The notes: generated from the sequence alone by a model not told the origin. A stretch of 64,000 nt of DNA from an uncultured Clostridia bacterium (GCA_949282385.1 CASDOP010000007.1:16593-80592); one strand, 5' to 3'; shown: positions 44,663-53,299, counted from the stretch's first letter. Translations and numbers: made by a program.

Positions 44663-45271
44663 ATGAAGGGTATACTTTTACTCAACGGCACGCCGTATGA
44701 GGAAAAAATAGACTGCTCGGACAGCGTTGTTTATTGCTGCGATGGCGCGTATGAGTGGGCGAAGGACAAGGTTCGCATTGATAAAAACATCGGCGATTTC
44801 GACAGCCTGGGTTATATCCCTGTGCCTGCGCCCGAAAAAATTTATCCTTCGGAAAAAGATTTTACCGACGGCGAAATAGCCCTTTACAAAATGATTGCCG
44901 ACGGCATAGACCAAATTACTATCTACGGCGGCGGAGGAGGCAGGGAGGACCATTTTTTGGGCAATCTCAATCTGCTCTATGCCGCTCATGCCCGCGGCGT
45001 CAGTGCGAAGATGATTACGGAAAATTCTGTAATTTTCGCGTCTTCGGGCAGAATTCCGCTCGGCGATTTCTGCGGTTGCACATTTTCGCTGTTACCATTC
45101 GGCAATTTTGTGCGTATAATGGAAAGTGAAGGGTGCAAATACGCCTATCCTCAAAGGATAAGCGCAGGCGAGTGCCGCGGAATATCCAACATTGTAATCA
45201 GCCGCTCGGCTTTCGTGCGCACGAACAGGCGGGACGTCGCCCTTATAATCATAAACAGGGGGAAAGTATGA
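44663..45271 (+). CDS. thiN: thiamine pyrophosphokinase
   Basis: 202-residue ThiN, making TPP from thiamine and ATP. The conserved substrate loops appear as VVYCCDGAYEWAKD, NIGDFDSLGY and the acidic YPSEKDFTDGEIAL, then IYGGGGGREDHFLGNLNLLY. The frame opens at 44594 inside rpe, but ATG 44663 gives a standard N terminus (KGILLLNGTPYEE) one base after the rpe stop. It acts with the ThiT transporter at 24.5 kb: imported thiamine becomes TPP, which would switch off thiT through its riboswitch. spoVM follows. Confidence 0.94.
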   Translation: MKGILLLNGTPYEEKIDCSDSVVYCCDGAYEWAKDKVRIDKNIGDFDSLGYIPVPAPEKIYPSEKDFTDGEIALYKMIADGIDQITIYGGGGGREDHFLGNLNLLYAAHARGVSAKMITENSVIFASSGRIPLGDFCGCTFSLLPFGNFVRIMESEGCKYAYPQRISAGECRGISNIVISRSAFVRTNRRDVALIIINRGKV

Positions 45272-45336
45272 CGATTATCTGCGTTAAACCGCCGAAAGTT
45301 GTGCAAAAAATTTTAAAAATAATCTGTAGAAAATAA
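45268..45336 (+). CDS. spoVM: SpoVM-like 22-residue sporulation peptide
   Basis: A 22-residue ORF, MTIICVKPPKVVQKILKIIC plus two basic residues, starting with ATG 45268 after GGGGGAAAGT and overlapping the thiN stop by four bases. It matches SpoVM: same place in the genome (thiN-spoVM-rpmB order of Bacillus and clostridia), N-terminal hydrophobic run, a K-x-P-K turn and an amphipathic basic helix. SpoVM marks the curved outer forespore membrane and anchors SpoIVA to build the spore coat. Slightly shorter than the 26-residue Bacillus peptide and with a second proline (KPPK). A terminator follows at once. Confidence 0.82.
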   Translation: MTIICVKPPKVVQKILKIICRK

Positions 45337-45347
45337 TTCTCATCCCG

Positions 45348-45391
45348 AAAAGCCGCGCCGCGACAAACTTGTCGCGGCGCGGCTTTTTTTT
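45348..45391 (+). terminator. terminator after spoVM
   Basis: 18-bp stem AAAAGCCGCGCCGCGACA / TGTCGCGGCGCGGCTTTT then T run. Ends the priA-to-spoVM series. Confidence 0.92.
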
Positions 45392-45652
45392 ATGTTTATT
45401 CCTTCAAAATTTCGTATTTTCGCCTTTTAAATCATGGAGTTTCAGTCATATTAAATGCTTTATCCGAATGGGCGCATGAATTTGCCTGTTCATGATTAAT
45501 TTGTAATTTTTTGCATAAAAAGTGCTGTTTATTTTCTGTTTACAGCCTTTTAACGCCTCAATTCAAGGCAAATAAGGAATTCCTTACAATGCAGGATTAT
45601 TTTTCGCGTCCGTAAATTTATCAAAATTTCACAAAACCTTTCCGAATGATTG
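45392..45652. other. AT-rich gap upstream of the LRR lipoprotein, no gene
   Basis: About 260 bases of AT-rich sequence with no ORF carrying a ribosome site and no strong hairpin. Probably upstream regulatory DNA of the next gene. Confidence 0.45.
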
Positions 45653-45681
45653 TTGCATAACTTAATGCGATATGGTAAAAT
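45653..45681 (+). promoter_or_regulatory. promoter of the LRR lipoprotein, nearly leaderless
   Basis: TTGCAT (45653-45658), 17 bases, TAAAAT (45676-45681), nine bases to ATG 45691; no Shine-Dalgarno. Confidence 0.7.
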
Positions 45682-45690
45682 TATTTTGTT

Positions 45691-46578
45691 ATGAAAAAGA
45701 TTTTGGGCTTTGTCTGCGCGGCTACGGTTGCGTTGTGCTGCGCGTTTTCGTTCGCGGGCTGCGGCTCGGCGCAGGTCGAATATAAAATAAGCGAAGACGG
45801 AACGTATTACATTTTAAGCGGAGTTTCGGGAAACCAGATGGCTTTGAAGGAGTGCGTCATCGCCTCCGAATACGACGATGGTGAGCATGGCTCGCTTCCC
45901 GTTACGCGTATCGGCTCGGACGCTTTTGTCGGCTGCACGTCGCTCACATCGGTCAATATCCCTTCAAGCATAACCCATATTGGCGCTCGCGCGTTTGCTT
46001 ATACTAAGATAAGCAGTATCGAAATCCCGGATAGCGTAACATATATAGCAGATTCTGCATTCGGCGCATGCAAAGTGTTGAAATCTGTAGTAATTCCTTC
46101 GTCTGTTACTTATATCGGACCTTTTGCGTTTGCATATTGCTCTTCGCTTGAAAGCGTAACCGTAAACGCTCAGGTAAGTGAAATTTACACTTCGACTTTC
46201 AGGGGTAAATATACCTTTACTGAATCCGACGTGTATTCGGACGCCGTCCTTTCAAGCGTAACTTTGCCCGTAACGCTCGAAAAAATAGATATAGCGGCGC
46301 TCAGTTATAATCCCATAACGGACATTTATTACGGCGGAACTGCGGCGCAGTGGAAGGAAGTAAAGTTCTGTTACTATCAGTCGCAGGCTTCTGAAGATAA
46401 TCCCGATGAGCAGGAGGTAGTCGAGGTCGATCTTACGGACGATGAAATTGCTTCCTATATGAACCAATCTTATAATGCGCGCCTGAGCTTTTATTTGCTC
46501 TCATCCGTCGTTACAGTGCATTGTTCGGACGGTACGGTGGTTTATTCCGAGGGCAAGGCTACTACGCATTTATCCTGA
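45691..46578 (+). CDS. LRR_5 (BspA-type) leucine-rich repeat lipoprotein
   Basis: 295-residue surface lipoprotein. Signal peptide KKILGFVCAATVALCCAF and lipobox FAGC; then BspA/LRR_5 repeats of about 23 residues: VTRIGSDAFVGCTSLTSVNI, ITHIGARAFAYTKISSIEI, VTYIADSAFGACKVLKSVVI and VTYIGPFAFAYCSSLESVTV, about five in all, ending with the cap-like NPITDIYYGGTAAQWKEV. Such proteins are common in gut Firmicutes and bind host or bacterial surfaces. It interrupts the conserved spoVM-rpmB-yloU order, so it was probably inserted here. Own promoter and terminator. Confidence 0.9.
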   Translation: MKKILGFVCAATVALCCAFSFAGCGSAQVEYKISEDGTYYILSGVSGNQMALKECVIASEYDDGEHGSLPVTRIGSDAFVGCTSLTSVNIPSSITHIGARAFAYTKISSIEIPDSVTYIADSAFGACKVLKSVVIPSSVTYIGPFAFAYCSSLESVTVNAQVSEIYTSTFRGKYTFTESDVYSDAVLSSVTLPVTLEKIDIAALSYNPITDIYYGGTAAQWKEVKFCYYQSQASEDNPDEQEVVEVDLTDDEIASYMNQSYNARLSFYLLSSVVTVHCSDGTVVYSEGKATTHLS

Positions 46579-46585
46579 AATTAAT

Positions 46586-46618
46586 AAAAAAACGGCGGAA
46601 AAAACCGCCGTTTTTTTA
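46586..46618 (+). terminator. terminator of the LRR lipoprotein gene
   Basis: Stem AAAAACGGCGG / CCGCCGTTTTT with six A in the loop, T run. Confidence 0.9.
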
Positions 46619-46808
46619 ATTTTTAAATAAATTCTTATAATTTTAAAACTAATTTCAGCTTGCCTCTGCATTGGCTTAAAAATCAACTTTGCGCCGTCTC
46701 GCAGGTATGGGCAAAAAATTCATTTAATTTTACTTTAAGCCTTTAATTTTTACTTGAAATAAGAGGGAGAATAAGTTTTTTTTGATTGCCATTAAAAGGA
46801 CGCATACG

Positions 46809-46848
46809 AAAAAAACGCCCGCACCGATTAAATCAGCACGAGCGCTTT
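46809..46848 (-). terminator. terminator of rpmB
   Basis: 14-bp stem with several G-T pairs on the minus strand, followed by TTTTTTTC. About 190 bases of featureless AT-rich DNA separate it from the LRR gene terminator. Confidence 0.7.
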
Positions 46849-46885
46849 CAGCTTAATTAAATTAACGACGAAAAACGCCGAAAAA

Positions 46886-47071
46886 TTATGCTCTTTCGAC
46901 GGTCTTCAAGCAACGGGTGCAAACGTAATCGTTTACTACCTTGCCTTCCTTATTTACGTAAGAAACTTTCTGAACGTTGGCTTTGAAAGTTCTTCTCGTT
47001 CTTCTCTTGGAATGGCTTACGTTGTTACCGGAAGTCTGACCCTTTCCGCATACGCTGCATACTCTCGACAT
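46886..47071 (-). CDS. rpmB: 50S ribosomal protein L28
   Basis: 61-residue L28 with MSRVCSVCGKGQTSGNNVSH, the RRTRRTFKANVQ segment and the C-terminal VCTRCLKTVERA. Two CxxC pairs (CSVC and CTRC) make it the zinc-binding form. ATG 47071 follows GGAGGTAAT. In Firmicutes rpmB lies between spoVM and yloU, often divergent from yloU, as here: it points away from yloU with separate promoters in the 276-base gap. Confidence 0.97.
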   Translation of the reverse strand: MSRVCSVCGKGQTSGNNVSHSKRRTRRTFKANVQKVSYVNKEGKVVNDYVCTRCLKTVERA

Positions 47072-47150
47072 AATATATTACCTCCGTAAATGGACTTTAT
47101 ACTTAAAAAAGTGCGTGAAACCAAAGCCGTCTTTTCAGAACAGCTATATT

Positions 47151-47179
47151 AATATAACACGGCTTTTAAAAAAAATCAA
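47151..47179 (-). promoter_or_regulatory. rpmB promoter
   Basis: Minus strand TTGATT (47174-47179), 17 bases, TATATT (47151-47156). Confidence 0.75.
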
Positions 47180-47272
47180 ACAAAAAACGCTTATAAAACA
47201 ATTTTTTTTGAATAATTTTGCCTCTTTAAGTCCTGTACGGAGCGGCAAATTACATAATTATTTAATAAACAC

Positions 47273-47301
47273 TTGCAAAATTTGAAAAAGTAGGTTACAA
47301 T
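47273..47301 (+). promoter_or_regulatory. promoter of yloU-fakA
   Basis: TTGCAA (47273-47278), 17 bases, TACAAT (47296-47301). A small GC hairpin (47314-47331) lies in the leader. Confidence 0.75.
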
Positions 47302-47347
47302 TATCGTATAAGACCGCGCCGTCGGCGCGGAATTGAAGGAAGATTTC

Positions 47348-47698
47348 ATGTCAGTCAATACAAGTAACGTTTATGGTAAAATATCCATATCCGACCTCGC
47401 GATAGCAAAGGTTGCTTCCAACGCCGCTTTAGAATGTTACGGAATAGTGGAGATGGTTTCGCGCCGTTTCACGGATTCTTTGTCTGAACTTTTAAAAAAG
47501 CAGCCCGGCGGAAAGGGCGTGAAAGTCGTAACCAACGGCGACAGAATTTTTATAGACGTCTACGTCATAATCAAGTACGGCGTTTCCATAAACGCAGTTG
47601 CCGAAAGTCTTAAAGAGGGAATTAAATATAAAGTTGAAAAGTTTACCGGCATGATTGTTGATACGGTAAACGTCAACATCATAGGGGTTAAACTGTAA
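47348..47698 (+). CDS. yloU: Asp23/Gls24 family protein YloU
   Basis: 116-residue Asp23/Gls24-type protein, a cell-envelope stress family often anchored at the membrane. Typical stretches: GKISISDLAIAKVASNAALE, CYGIVEMVSR, and the closing IKYKVEKFTGMIVDTVNVNIIGVKL (here read as EKFTGMIVDTVNVNIIGV). The frame opens at a TTG (47333), but ATG 47348 has AAGGAAG at five bases and is preferred. It precedes fakA as in almost all Firmicutes, with a small hairpin in between. Confidence 0.93.
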   Translation: MSVNTSNVYGKISISDLAIAKVASNAALECYGIVEMVSRRFTDSLSELLKKQPGGKGVKVVTNGDRIFIDVYVIIKYGVSINAVAESLKEGIKYKVEKFTGMIVDTVNVNIIGVKL

Positions 47699-47721
47699 TT
47701 TTTTGCTGTTTAATCCTTTTT

Positions 47722-47758
47722 TGCGGCAATTTTTTGGAGTGAGCGTAGCCGCATTTTT
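47722..47758 (+). terminator. hairpin between yloU and fakA, possible partial terminator
   Basis: TGCGGC / GCCGCA (47722-47727 with 47748-47753) with a long loop, then TTTTT. It would reduce rather than stop read-through. Confidence 0.5.
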
Positions 47759-47779
47759 ATTGTAAGTTAAGGAGAAAAA

Positions 47780-49426
47780 ATGCAGAAAACATTGACAAGC
47801 ACCGATTTCAGGAAAATGATAGCCTCCGGTGCGAGAATGCTTGAAATAAACAGGGCAAAAGTCGACGCCCTCAACGTGTTCCCCGTCCCCGACGGCGACA
47901 CGGGTACAAACATGTCGCTGACTTTGCAGTCGGCGGTAAAGGAGATGAACGCCTGCTCGTACAACCGTTTTCAGGAAATATGCGACGCGGTTTCCAAGGG
48001 CGCGCTTCGCGGCGCGAGGGGCAACTCGGGCGTAATTTCTTCGCAGATTATCCGCGGCATCTGCTCGGTTTTAAGAGATTGCCAGCAGGATTTCGACACA
48101 AAAACTTTCGCAAAAGCCATGGAAGCCGGCACTAAAGTTGCATATTCCGCCGTTTCCATTCCCAAGGAAGGTACAATTTTAACCGTCGTCCGCCTCATGA
48201 GCGAGTCTGCGGCAAAACTTGCTTCCAAAAATAAAGATTTTACCGAATTTTTCAAAGCGCTCATCGCTGTGGGCGACGAAGCGCTCGCGCAGACGCCCGA
48301 ACTTCTTCCCGTTCTCAAAAAGGCGGGCGTCGTTGACTCGGGCGGCGTAGGTCTGATGACTATAATGCGCGGCTTCCTCGCAGCCGTAACGGGCGAAGAG
48401 GTGGAAGGCGACATCCCTACCGAAGCAGCCGAAACCAAAAAAGAACCCGAATTCGGCGACAACTCGGACATTATCAATCTCGACCTCGGCGAAATTCAGT
48501 ACGCGTACTGCACCGAATTTTTCATAATCAACTTAAAACAGATGACCACGCTTGCCGATATAGATAAGCTCAAGGAAAAGCTCATGACGCTGGGCGATTC
48601 CGTAATCTGCATAGGCGATCTGGAACTCGTAAAAATTCACGTCCACACCAACACGCCCGGCAAGGCGCTCACTTACGCTTTGGAGCTTGGCGAACTCGAC
48701 AGAATTAAAATCGAGAACATGCTCGAAGAGAACCGCGAACTCAAAAAGAAGCTCGAAGCCGAGAAGAAGGAGATGGGCATGCTCGCAATCTGCGCAGGCG
48801 AGGGACTTGCAGAAATTTTCAAGGACCTCACCGTGGACAGAGTTATCGAGGGCGGTCAGACTATGAACCCTTCGGCTCAGGACATAGCCGACGCCGTTCA
48901 GAAGATTAACGCTTCCAACGTCTTCGTCTTCCCCAACAACTCGAATATAATTCTCGCTGCCGAACAGGCAAAGGGACTTGTCAACAACCGCACCATACAC
49001 GTCATTCCCACAAAGAACGTGCCTCAGGGCTTTGCGGCGGCTCTCGTCTTCAATCCCGACGACAGCGTGTCCGAAAATAAGACCAACATGATACACGCAA
49101 TCGACGGCGTGGCGTCAGGTCAGGTCACTTACGCCGTGAGAAACACCACTATGAACGGCTTCAAGCTCAAGGAAGGCGACATCATAGGTCTCGACGCGAA
49201 GAAAATTCTCGCAAAGGGCGACAATATAGAAGAAACCACGCTTCAGCTCATAAAGAAGATGAAGCGCGACGAACACGAGATGATAACCCTCTACTACGGC
49301 GAGGGCGTGGAGGAGGAACAGTGCGAGGAACTTGCAAAGAAAGTTTCCGCAGAATTCCCCGACTGCGACGTCGACTACCATTACGGCGGTCAGCCCGTGT
49401 ACTATTACATGGTATCTCTCGAATAA
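47780..49426 (+). CDS. fakA: fatty acid kinase catalytic subunit FakA (YloV, DAK2 domain)
   Basis: 548-residue DAK2-domain kinase that phosphorylates fatty acids held by a DegV/FakB protein. The N-terminal nucleotide-binding domain has VFPVPDGDTGTNMSLTL and KGALRGARGNSGVISSQI, then AGTKVAYSAV and VDSGGVGLMTIM. The middle and C-terminal parts match the FakA layout (TEFFI, GDSVICIG, KIHVHTNTPGKAL; VFPNNSNI, HVIPTKNVPQG; ITLYYGEG). A FakB-type DegV is encoded at 26.7 kb. ATG 47780 follows AAGGAG. A short terminator at its end overlaps the recG promoter region. Confidence 0.96.
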   Translation: MQKTLTSTDFRKMIASGARMLEINRAKVDALNVFPVPDGDTGTNMSLTLQSAVKEMNACSYNRFQEICDAVSKGALRGARGNSGVISSQIIRGICSVLRDCQQDFDTKTFAKAMEAGTKVAYSAVSIPKEGTILTVVRLMSESAAKLASKNKDFTEFFKALIAVGDEALAQTPELLPVLKKAGVVDSGGVGLMTIMRGFLAAVTGEEVEGDIPTEAAETKKEPEFGDNSDIINLDLGEIQYAYCTEFFIINLKQMTTLADIDKLKEKLMTLGDSVICIGDLELVKIHVHTNTPGKALTYALELGELDRIKIENMLEENRELKKKLEAEKKEMGMLAICAGEGLAEIFKDLTVDRVIEGGQTMNPSAQDIADAVQKINASNVFVFPNNSNIILAAEQAKGLVNNRTIHVIPTKNVPQGFAAALVFNPDDSVSENKTNMIHAIDGVASGQVTYAVRNTTMNGFKLKEGDIIGLDAKKILAKGDNIEETTLQLIKKMKRDEHEMITLYYGEGVEEEQCEELAKKVSAEFPDCDVDYHYGGQPVYYYMVSLE

Positions 49427-49443
49427 TAACATAAAAAATTTAC

Positions 49444-49470
49444 AAAAGGCGAGGCATTCTCGCCTTTTTG
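49444..49470 (+). terminator. terminator of yloU-fakA
   Basis: Stem AAAAGGCGAG / CTCGCCTTTT with a GCATT loop and T run, ending four bases before the recG -10 box. Confidence 0.85.
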
Positions 49471-49473
49471 TGT

Positions 49474-49479
49474 TATAAT
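49474..49479 (+). promoter_or_regulatory. -10 box of recG, predicted leaderless
   Basis: Extended TGT-TATAAT six bases before ATG 49486; no Shine-Dalgarno. The expected -35 position falls in the fakA terminator stem and is poor. Confidence 0.55.
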
Positions 49480-49485
49480 AGAAAT

Positions 49486-51495
49486 ATGAAACTGACGGCA
49501 CTAAAGTACGTTTCGGACAAGCGCGAAAAGGACTTCAACAAACTCAATATTTTTTCGCAGGAAGATTTGGTCAGGCACTTTCCGCGCGACTACCTCGACC
49601 TCACCCGCACGGACACCGTGGCGGGCGCTTACCATAACGACGTAATTTTAACGATGTGCGAGGTTCTTAACGTAGAAAACAACCGCTTCGCCCGCAAACC
49701 TTACGTCAAGGCGCTCTGCCGTCAGGGCAACTACATATTCAACGCAATCTGGTTCAATCAGCCATATGTGGCTTCCAAACTCGACAACGGCGAATACCTC
49801 TTTTACGGCAGGGTGCAGAACAGGTACGGCATGGGCGCTTCAATGGTCAACCCGTCCTTCGAGAGGGCGGACGCCAACATACGCCTGCGCGGCTACATAC
49901 CCGTATATCCCCTCGCGGGCGGGCTTACGCAGGGCGCGGTGCGCTCGGCTGTCAAACAGGCGCTCGCAAACGTAAAGATAACCAGCGCCGTACCCGTCGC
50001 GCTGCAGCGCAAATTCGCTCTGCCCGACTTGTACGAAAGTTATTGCAAACTGCACAATCCCGCCAACCCCGACGAGGTAAAAATCGCCGCCGAGAGGGTG
50101 GCGATTGAGGAATATTTCCTGCTCGTTTCGGCGTTCCGTCTCATAAAGGGCGACAGACAGACGGCGCGCGTCAACAGATATACCGCCACGGCGGAGGACG
50201 TAAAAAATTTTGCCTCGCGCTTTCCGTTCGAGTTCACGCAGGGTCAAAAGGACGCGGTGAACGATATTTTCCGCGACCTGCGCTCGCCTTCGCCCATGAA
50301 CAGACTTCTGCAGGGCGACGTTGGCAGCGGCAAGACGGCTGTTGCGCTCGCGGCGATATATATGGCGGTCAAATCGGGTTATCAGGCGGCAATGCTCGCC
50401 CCCACCGAGGTGCTTGCAAGGCAGAACTGCGAACTTATAAAAAAATATTTCCCCGAATACAGGGTTGAATTTTTGTCAGGCTCGACGACGGCGGCGGAAA
50501 AGCGCGCAATCAAAAAGAGCGTTGCGGAAGGCGCTGTCGACATAGTCTGCGGCACTCACGCCATCATTCAGGGCGACGTGGATTTTGCCCGTCTGTCTTT
50601 GGTTGTGTGCGACGAACAGCACCGCTTCGGCGTTGCGCAGCGCGCCTCGCTCACGGGCAAGGGCGAAGGGTGCGACACGCTGGTAATGTCGGCAACCCCC
50701 ATTCCTCGCACGCTGTCGCTCATTTTTTACGGCGACCTGGACGTTACTACAATCAAGGATAAACCGCGTTCGCGGCAGGATATATCCACATCAATCATTC
50801 CCCGTTCACGCTACGACGACATGCTGGATTACATACGCCGCAGCGTAAAAGAAGAGGGCGTGCAGGTCTATTTCGTCTGCCCCAAAATCGAGGGCGACGA
50901 CGAAGGTTCGGTTATGTCCGTTACCGAACTTTACGAAGATTTGCAGTCAAAACTTCCCTCGCTCAAATTCGGGCTCATGCACGGCAAGCTGAAGGATAAG
51001 CAGAAGGACGAAGTAATGCAGTCGTTCAAAAACCGCCTTTACGACTGTCTGGTTACTACCACCGTCATAGAGGTGGGCGTAGACGTGCCTAACGCCACGA
51101 TAATGGTCATTTACAATGCCGAACGCTTCGGGCTTTCGCAGCTCCACCAGCTGAGGGGCAGAGTGGGCAGAGGGGACAAAAAGAGCTATTGTTTCCTGCT
51201 TTCGGGCGACGAGAGCGAAAATTCGAGAAAGCGCCTTTCCGTCATCAAGAACAATTCGGACGGCTTCGCCATAGCCGAAAGCGACCTGCAGCTTAGAGGC
51301 GGGGGCGACTTTATGGGTACGCGCCAGAGCGGACACGCCATATCCGATCTGAAAAATCTGCGTTTCCCCGTGTCTGCGATATTCACCGCCAAGGCGCTTT
51401 CGGACGAGGCGTTCTCGGGCGCGTTCGATACGGCGCAATTAAGGCGCGCCGCGCTCGAAAAATACAATAATTTAAAGGATGTAATATTAAACTGA
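49486..51495 (+). CDS. recG: ATP-dependent DNA helicase RecG
   Basis: 669-residue RecG, which remodels stalled forks and migrates Holliday junctions. The N-terminal wedge/OB domain (FPRDYLDLTRTD), helicase motif I QGDVGSGKTAVALAA, motif II VCDEQHRFGVAQR, MSATPIPRTL, and the second RecA domain with VEVGVDVPNATIM, QLHQLRGRVGRG and the RecG C terminus ESDLQLRGGGDFMGTRQSG are all there. An in-frame ATG at 49468 lies inside the terminator T run and -10 box; ATG 49486 is the likely start. Its stop overlaps the start of the SGNH gene (TGATG). Confidence 0.96.
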   Translation: MKLTALKYVSDKREKDFNKLNIFSQEDLVRHFPRDYLDLTRTDTVAGAYHNDVILTMCEVLNVENNRFARKPYVKALCRQGNYIFNAIWFNQPYVASKLDNGEYLFYGRVQNRYGMGASMVNPSFERADANIRLRGYIPVYPLAGGLTQGAVRSAVKQALANVKITSAVPVALQRKFALPDLYESYCKLHNPANPDEVKIAAERVAIEEYFLLVSAFRLIKGDRQTARVNRYTATAEDVKNFASRFPFEFTQGQKDAVNDIFRDLRSPSPMNRLLQGDVGSGKTAVALAAIYMAVKSGYQAAMLAPTEVLARQNCELIKKYFPEYRVEFLSGSTTAAEKRAIKKSVAEGAVDIVCGTHAIIQGDVDFARLSLVVCDEQHRFGVAQRASLTGKGEGCDTLVMSATPIPRTLSLIFYGDLDVTTIKDKPRSRQDISTSIIPRSRYDDMLDYIRRSVKEEGVQVYFVCPKIEGDDEGSVMSVTELYEDLQSKLPSLKFGLMHGKLKDKQKDEVMQSFKNRLYDCLVTTTVIEVGVDVPNATIMVIYNAERFGLSQLHQLRGRVGRGDKKSYCFLLSGDESENSRKRLSVIKNNSDGFAIAESDLQLRGGGDFMGTRQSGHAISDLKNLRFPVSAIFTAKALSDEAFSGAFDTAQLRRAALEKYNNLKDVILN

Positions 51496-52976
51496 TGCAG
51501 AAAAAATTGCCAAACACAACGGTATATGTCGTGGGCGACAGCACTTTAAGCGCCTTTTCGGACGATTATTACATGCCGCGCTACGGCTACGGCACGCAGC
51601 TTTCCCGCTACCTTTCGCCCGAGGCGGAAGTTGTAAATCTCGCGCTGTCGGGGCGCAGTTCGAAGAGCTTTCTGACCGAGGAAAATTATAAAATTCTGCT
51701 CTCTTCGCTTTCCTCGGGCGACTACCTCGTGATAGGTTTCGGGCATAACGACGAAAAGGGCGAGGACGAGCGCTACACCAATCCCAACCTCGGCTATCTC
51801 GACGAAGATTGTGCGCGCGGAGTATCTTTCCGCAACAATTTATATAAAAATTATATTGTTCCCGCGCGCGAGCGCGGGGCAATTCCCATACTCTGCACGC
51901 CAATAGTCCGCCTTTCGGAAGATGACGACTACAGCGGTTCGTGCGGACATATCGCTTTGTCTTCTGGCAAATACGAGGGCGGCGATTATCCCGCCGCAAT
52001 CCGTTCGCTGGGCGAAAGCGCGGGCGTTACGGTAATCGACCTCACGCGCTCTTCCATGCAGAGGTATAAAGAGGTCGGGCATGAAAAAGCCGCTCTCTTT
52101 CACGCATGGGCGGCGACGAGCGGAGGCAGAAAGACGGGGCTTGACTTTACTCACCTCAATAAATACGGCGCGGCATGGACGGCTTTCGAGTGGGCGAAAT
52201 TGCTCGCGGCGACGGACAATCCGCTCAAAAATCACCTCGTTCCTCGCATTTGCCCGCCCGCGGAAGAGCTGCTCGCGCAGGCGGTTAACGCCGCATATAT
52301 AGAGCCGAGCTATAAACCTTTCTCGCCCGAGGATGCAAAAAAGGCGCATTTCGGCGCGCAGCCGCCCTGGTACGTCGCGGTCATGGGCGATTTCGGCGGA
52401 AGCGAACACATAAAGGAATTTATCGCTGAAAGAGAGGGGGACGGCTGGAAACTCGGCAACGACAGCACTGTCGCCCGCGGCAAAATAAGCGGCTCGTCGG
52501 ACGGCTTCGCCGCGGTCTTCGCGCAGCTCGGGGCAGACAAAAATTTCGAGTTTTTCGCGCGCGCAACCCTGCTTTCCCTCGCGCCCTGCGCGGACGGGCA
52601 GACGGCTTTCGGCATTATGGTTCGCGACGACATATATGTGGACGAATACGTTCCCTCGCTGTCTTCAAACTATGTGGCGGCGGGCGTTCTCGGCGGCGGG
52701 AAGGGCGTCTTTTCGCGCGAGGGCGGCAAACTTAGTACATATCTCAAGGAAGGTTCGGCGCAGGATAATTGCGGAAAGAGTTTTACTCTCCGCATAAAAA
52801 AGGTCAACCAGCAGACGGTCGTTTGTTGCGACGGCGACGAGCGCGCCTTTTTCGATTTCGATTTCGTGTCTGTAGACAATAATTTCTGCTATGTCTGTCT
52901 GTTTGCCAACAGGTGCGCGGTGGTAAAATTCGATAATATCTGTCTGACCGTTACTGGCGACGCCGTCCGCGCCTGA
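51495..52976 (+). CDS. SGNH/GDSL hydrolase, rhamnogalacturonan acetylesterase-like, with C-terminal extra domain
   Basis: 493-residue protein, probably a carbohydrate esterase. Residues 1-245 are an SGNH hydrolase of the rhamnogalacturonan acetylesterase (CE12-like) type: block I YVVGDSTLSAF with the nucleophile serine, block II glycine in NLALSGRSSKSF, block III GFGHND and block V DFTHLNKYGA with the Asp-His pair. The remaining 250 residues look like a beta-sandwich (FEFFARATLLSL, QDNCGKSFTLRIKKV, FDFDFVSVDNNFCYVCLF), perhaps sugar-binding. No signal peptide is seen, so it would act on imported pectin fragments. Its ATG overlaps the recG stop, an unusual coupling with a repair gene. Confidence 0.86.
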   Translation: MQKKLPNTTVYVVGDSTLSAFSDDYYMPRYGYGTQLSRYLSPEAEVVNLALSGRSSKSFLTEENYKILLSSLSSGDYLVIGFGHNDEKGEDERYTNPNLGYLDEDCARGVSFRNNLYKNYIVPARERGAIPILCTPIVRLSEDDDYSGSCGHIALSSGKYEGGDYPAAIRSLGESAGVTVIDLTRSSMQRYKEVGHEKAALFHAWAATSGGRKTGLDFTHLNKYGAAWTAFEWAKLLAATDNPLKNHLVPRICPPAEELLAQAVNAAYIEPSYKPFSPEDAKKAHFGAQPPWYVAVMGDFGGSEHIKEFIAEREGDGWKLGNDSTVARGKISGSSDGFAAVFAQLGADKNFEFFARATLLSLAPCADGQTAFGIMVRDDIYVDEYVPSLSSNYVAAGVLGGGKGVFSREGGKLSTYLKEGSAQDNCGKSFTLRIKKVNQQTVVCCDGDERAFFDFDFVSVDNNFCYVCLFANRCAVVKFDNICLTVTGDAVRA

Positions 52977-53062
52977 ACGCCGCGCCGACATGCTTTCCGT
53001 GGTTGCGTAAAAATTCACTCGTTGCAGAAAACGGTTGACGTAAAGATGATTTGTCTTATAAA
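52977..53062. other. start of a gene-free stretch (52977-53329)
   Basis: No gene supported in the whole 353-base stretch. It contains the terminator at 53063, a second GC-rich hairpin (53120-53134 with 53141-53155, no T tract) and the promoter of the aldolase. Confidence 0.5.
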
Positions 53063-53117
53063 ATTTCCCCCGACCCGTTTCGCAGGCGCGAAACGGGTCG
53101 GGGGAAATCAGTTTTTC
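53063..53117 (+). terminator. terminator of the SGNH hydrolase gene
   Basis: 20-bp perfect stem (53063-53082 with 53089-53108) followed by CAGTTTTT. Confidence 0.85.
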
Positions 53118-53269
53118 AAGCGCGCGGCGCGCCGCTGAAACGGCGCGCCGCGCGCGTTCGTCTGCGGAATGCGTGTGCAAATTAAGCGAGACGGCATGCT
53201 CACAGTCTGCAAGCACATTATTGTTTAATCGCGTCAATATGCCCGCGAGGTCAAATTTGTTCCGAGGGG

Positions 53270-53299
53270 TTGACAGCCCGGCGCGTTTTGTGATAAAAT
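53270..53299 (+). promoter_or_regulatory. promoter of the aldolase gene
   Basis: TTGACA (53270-53275), 18 bases, TAAAAT (53294-53299). Confidence 0.75.
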
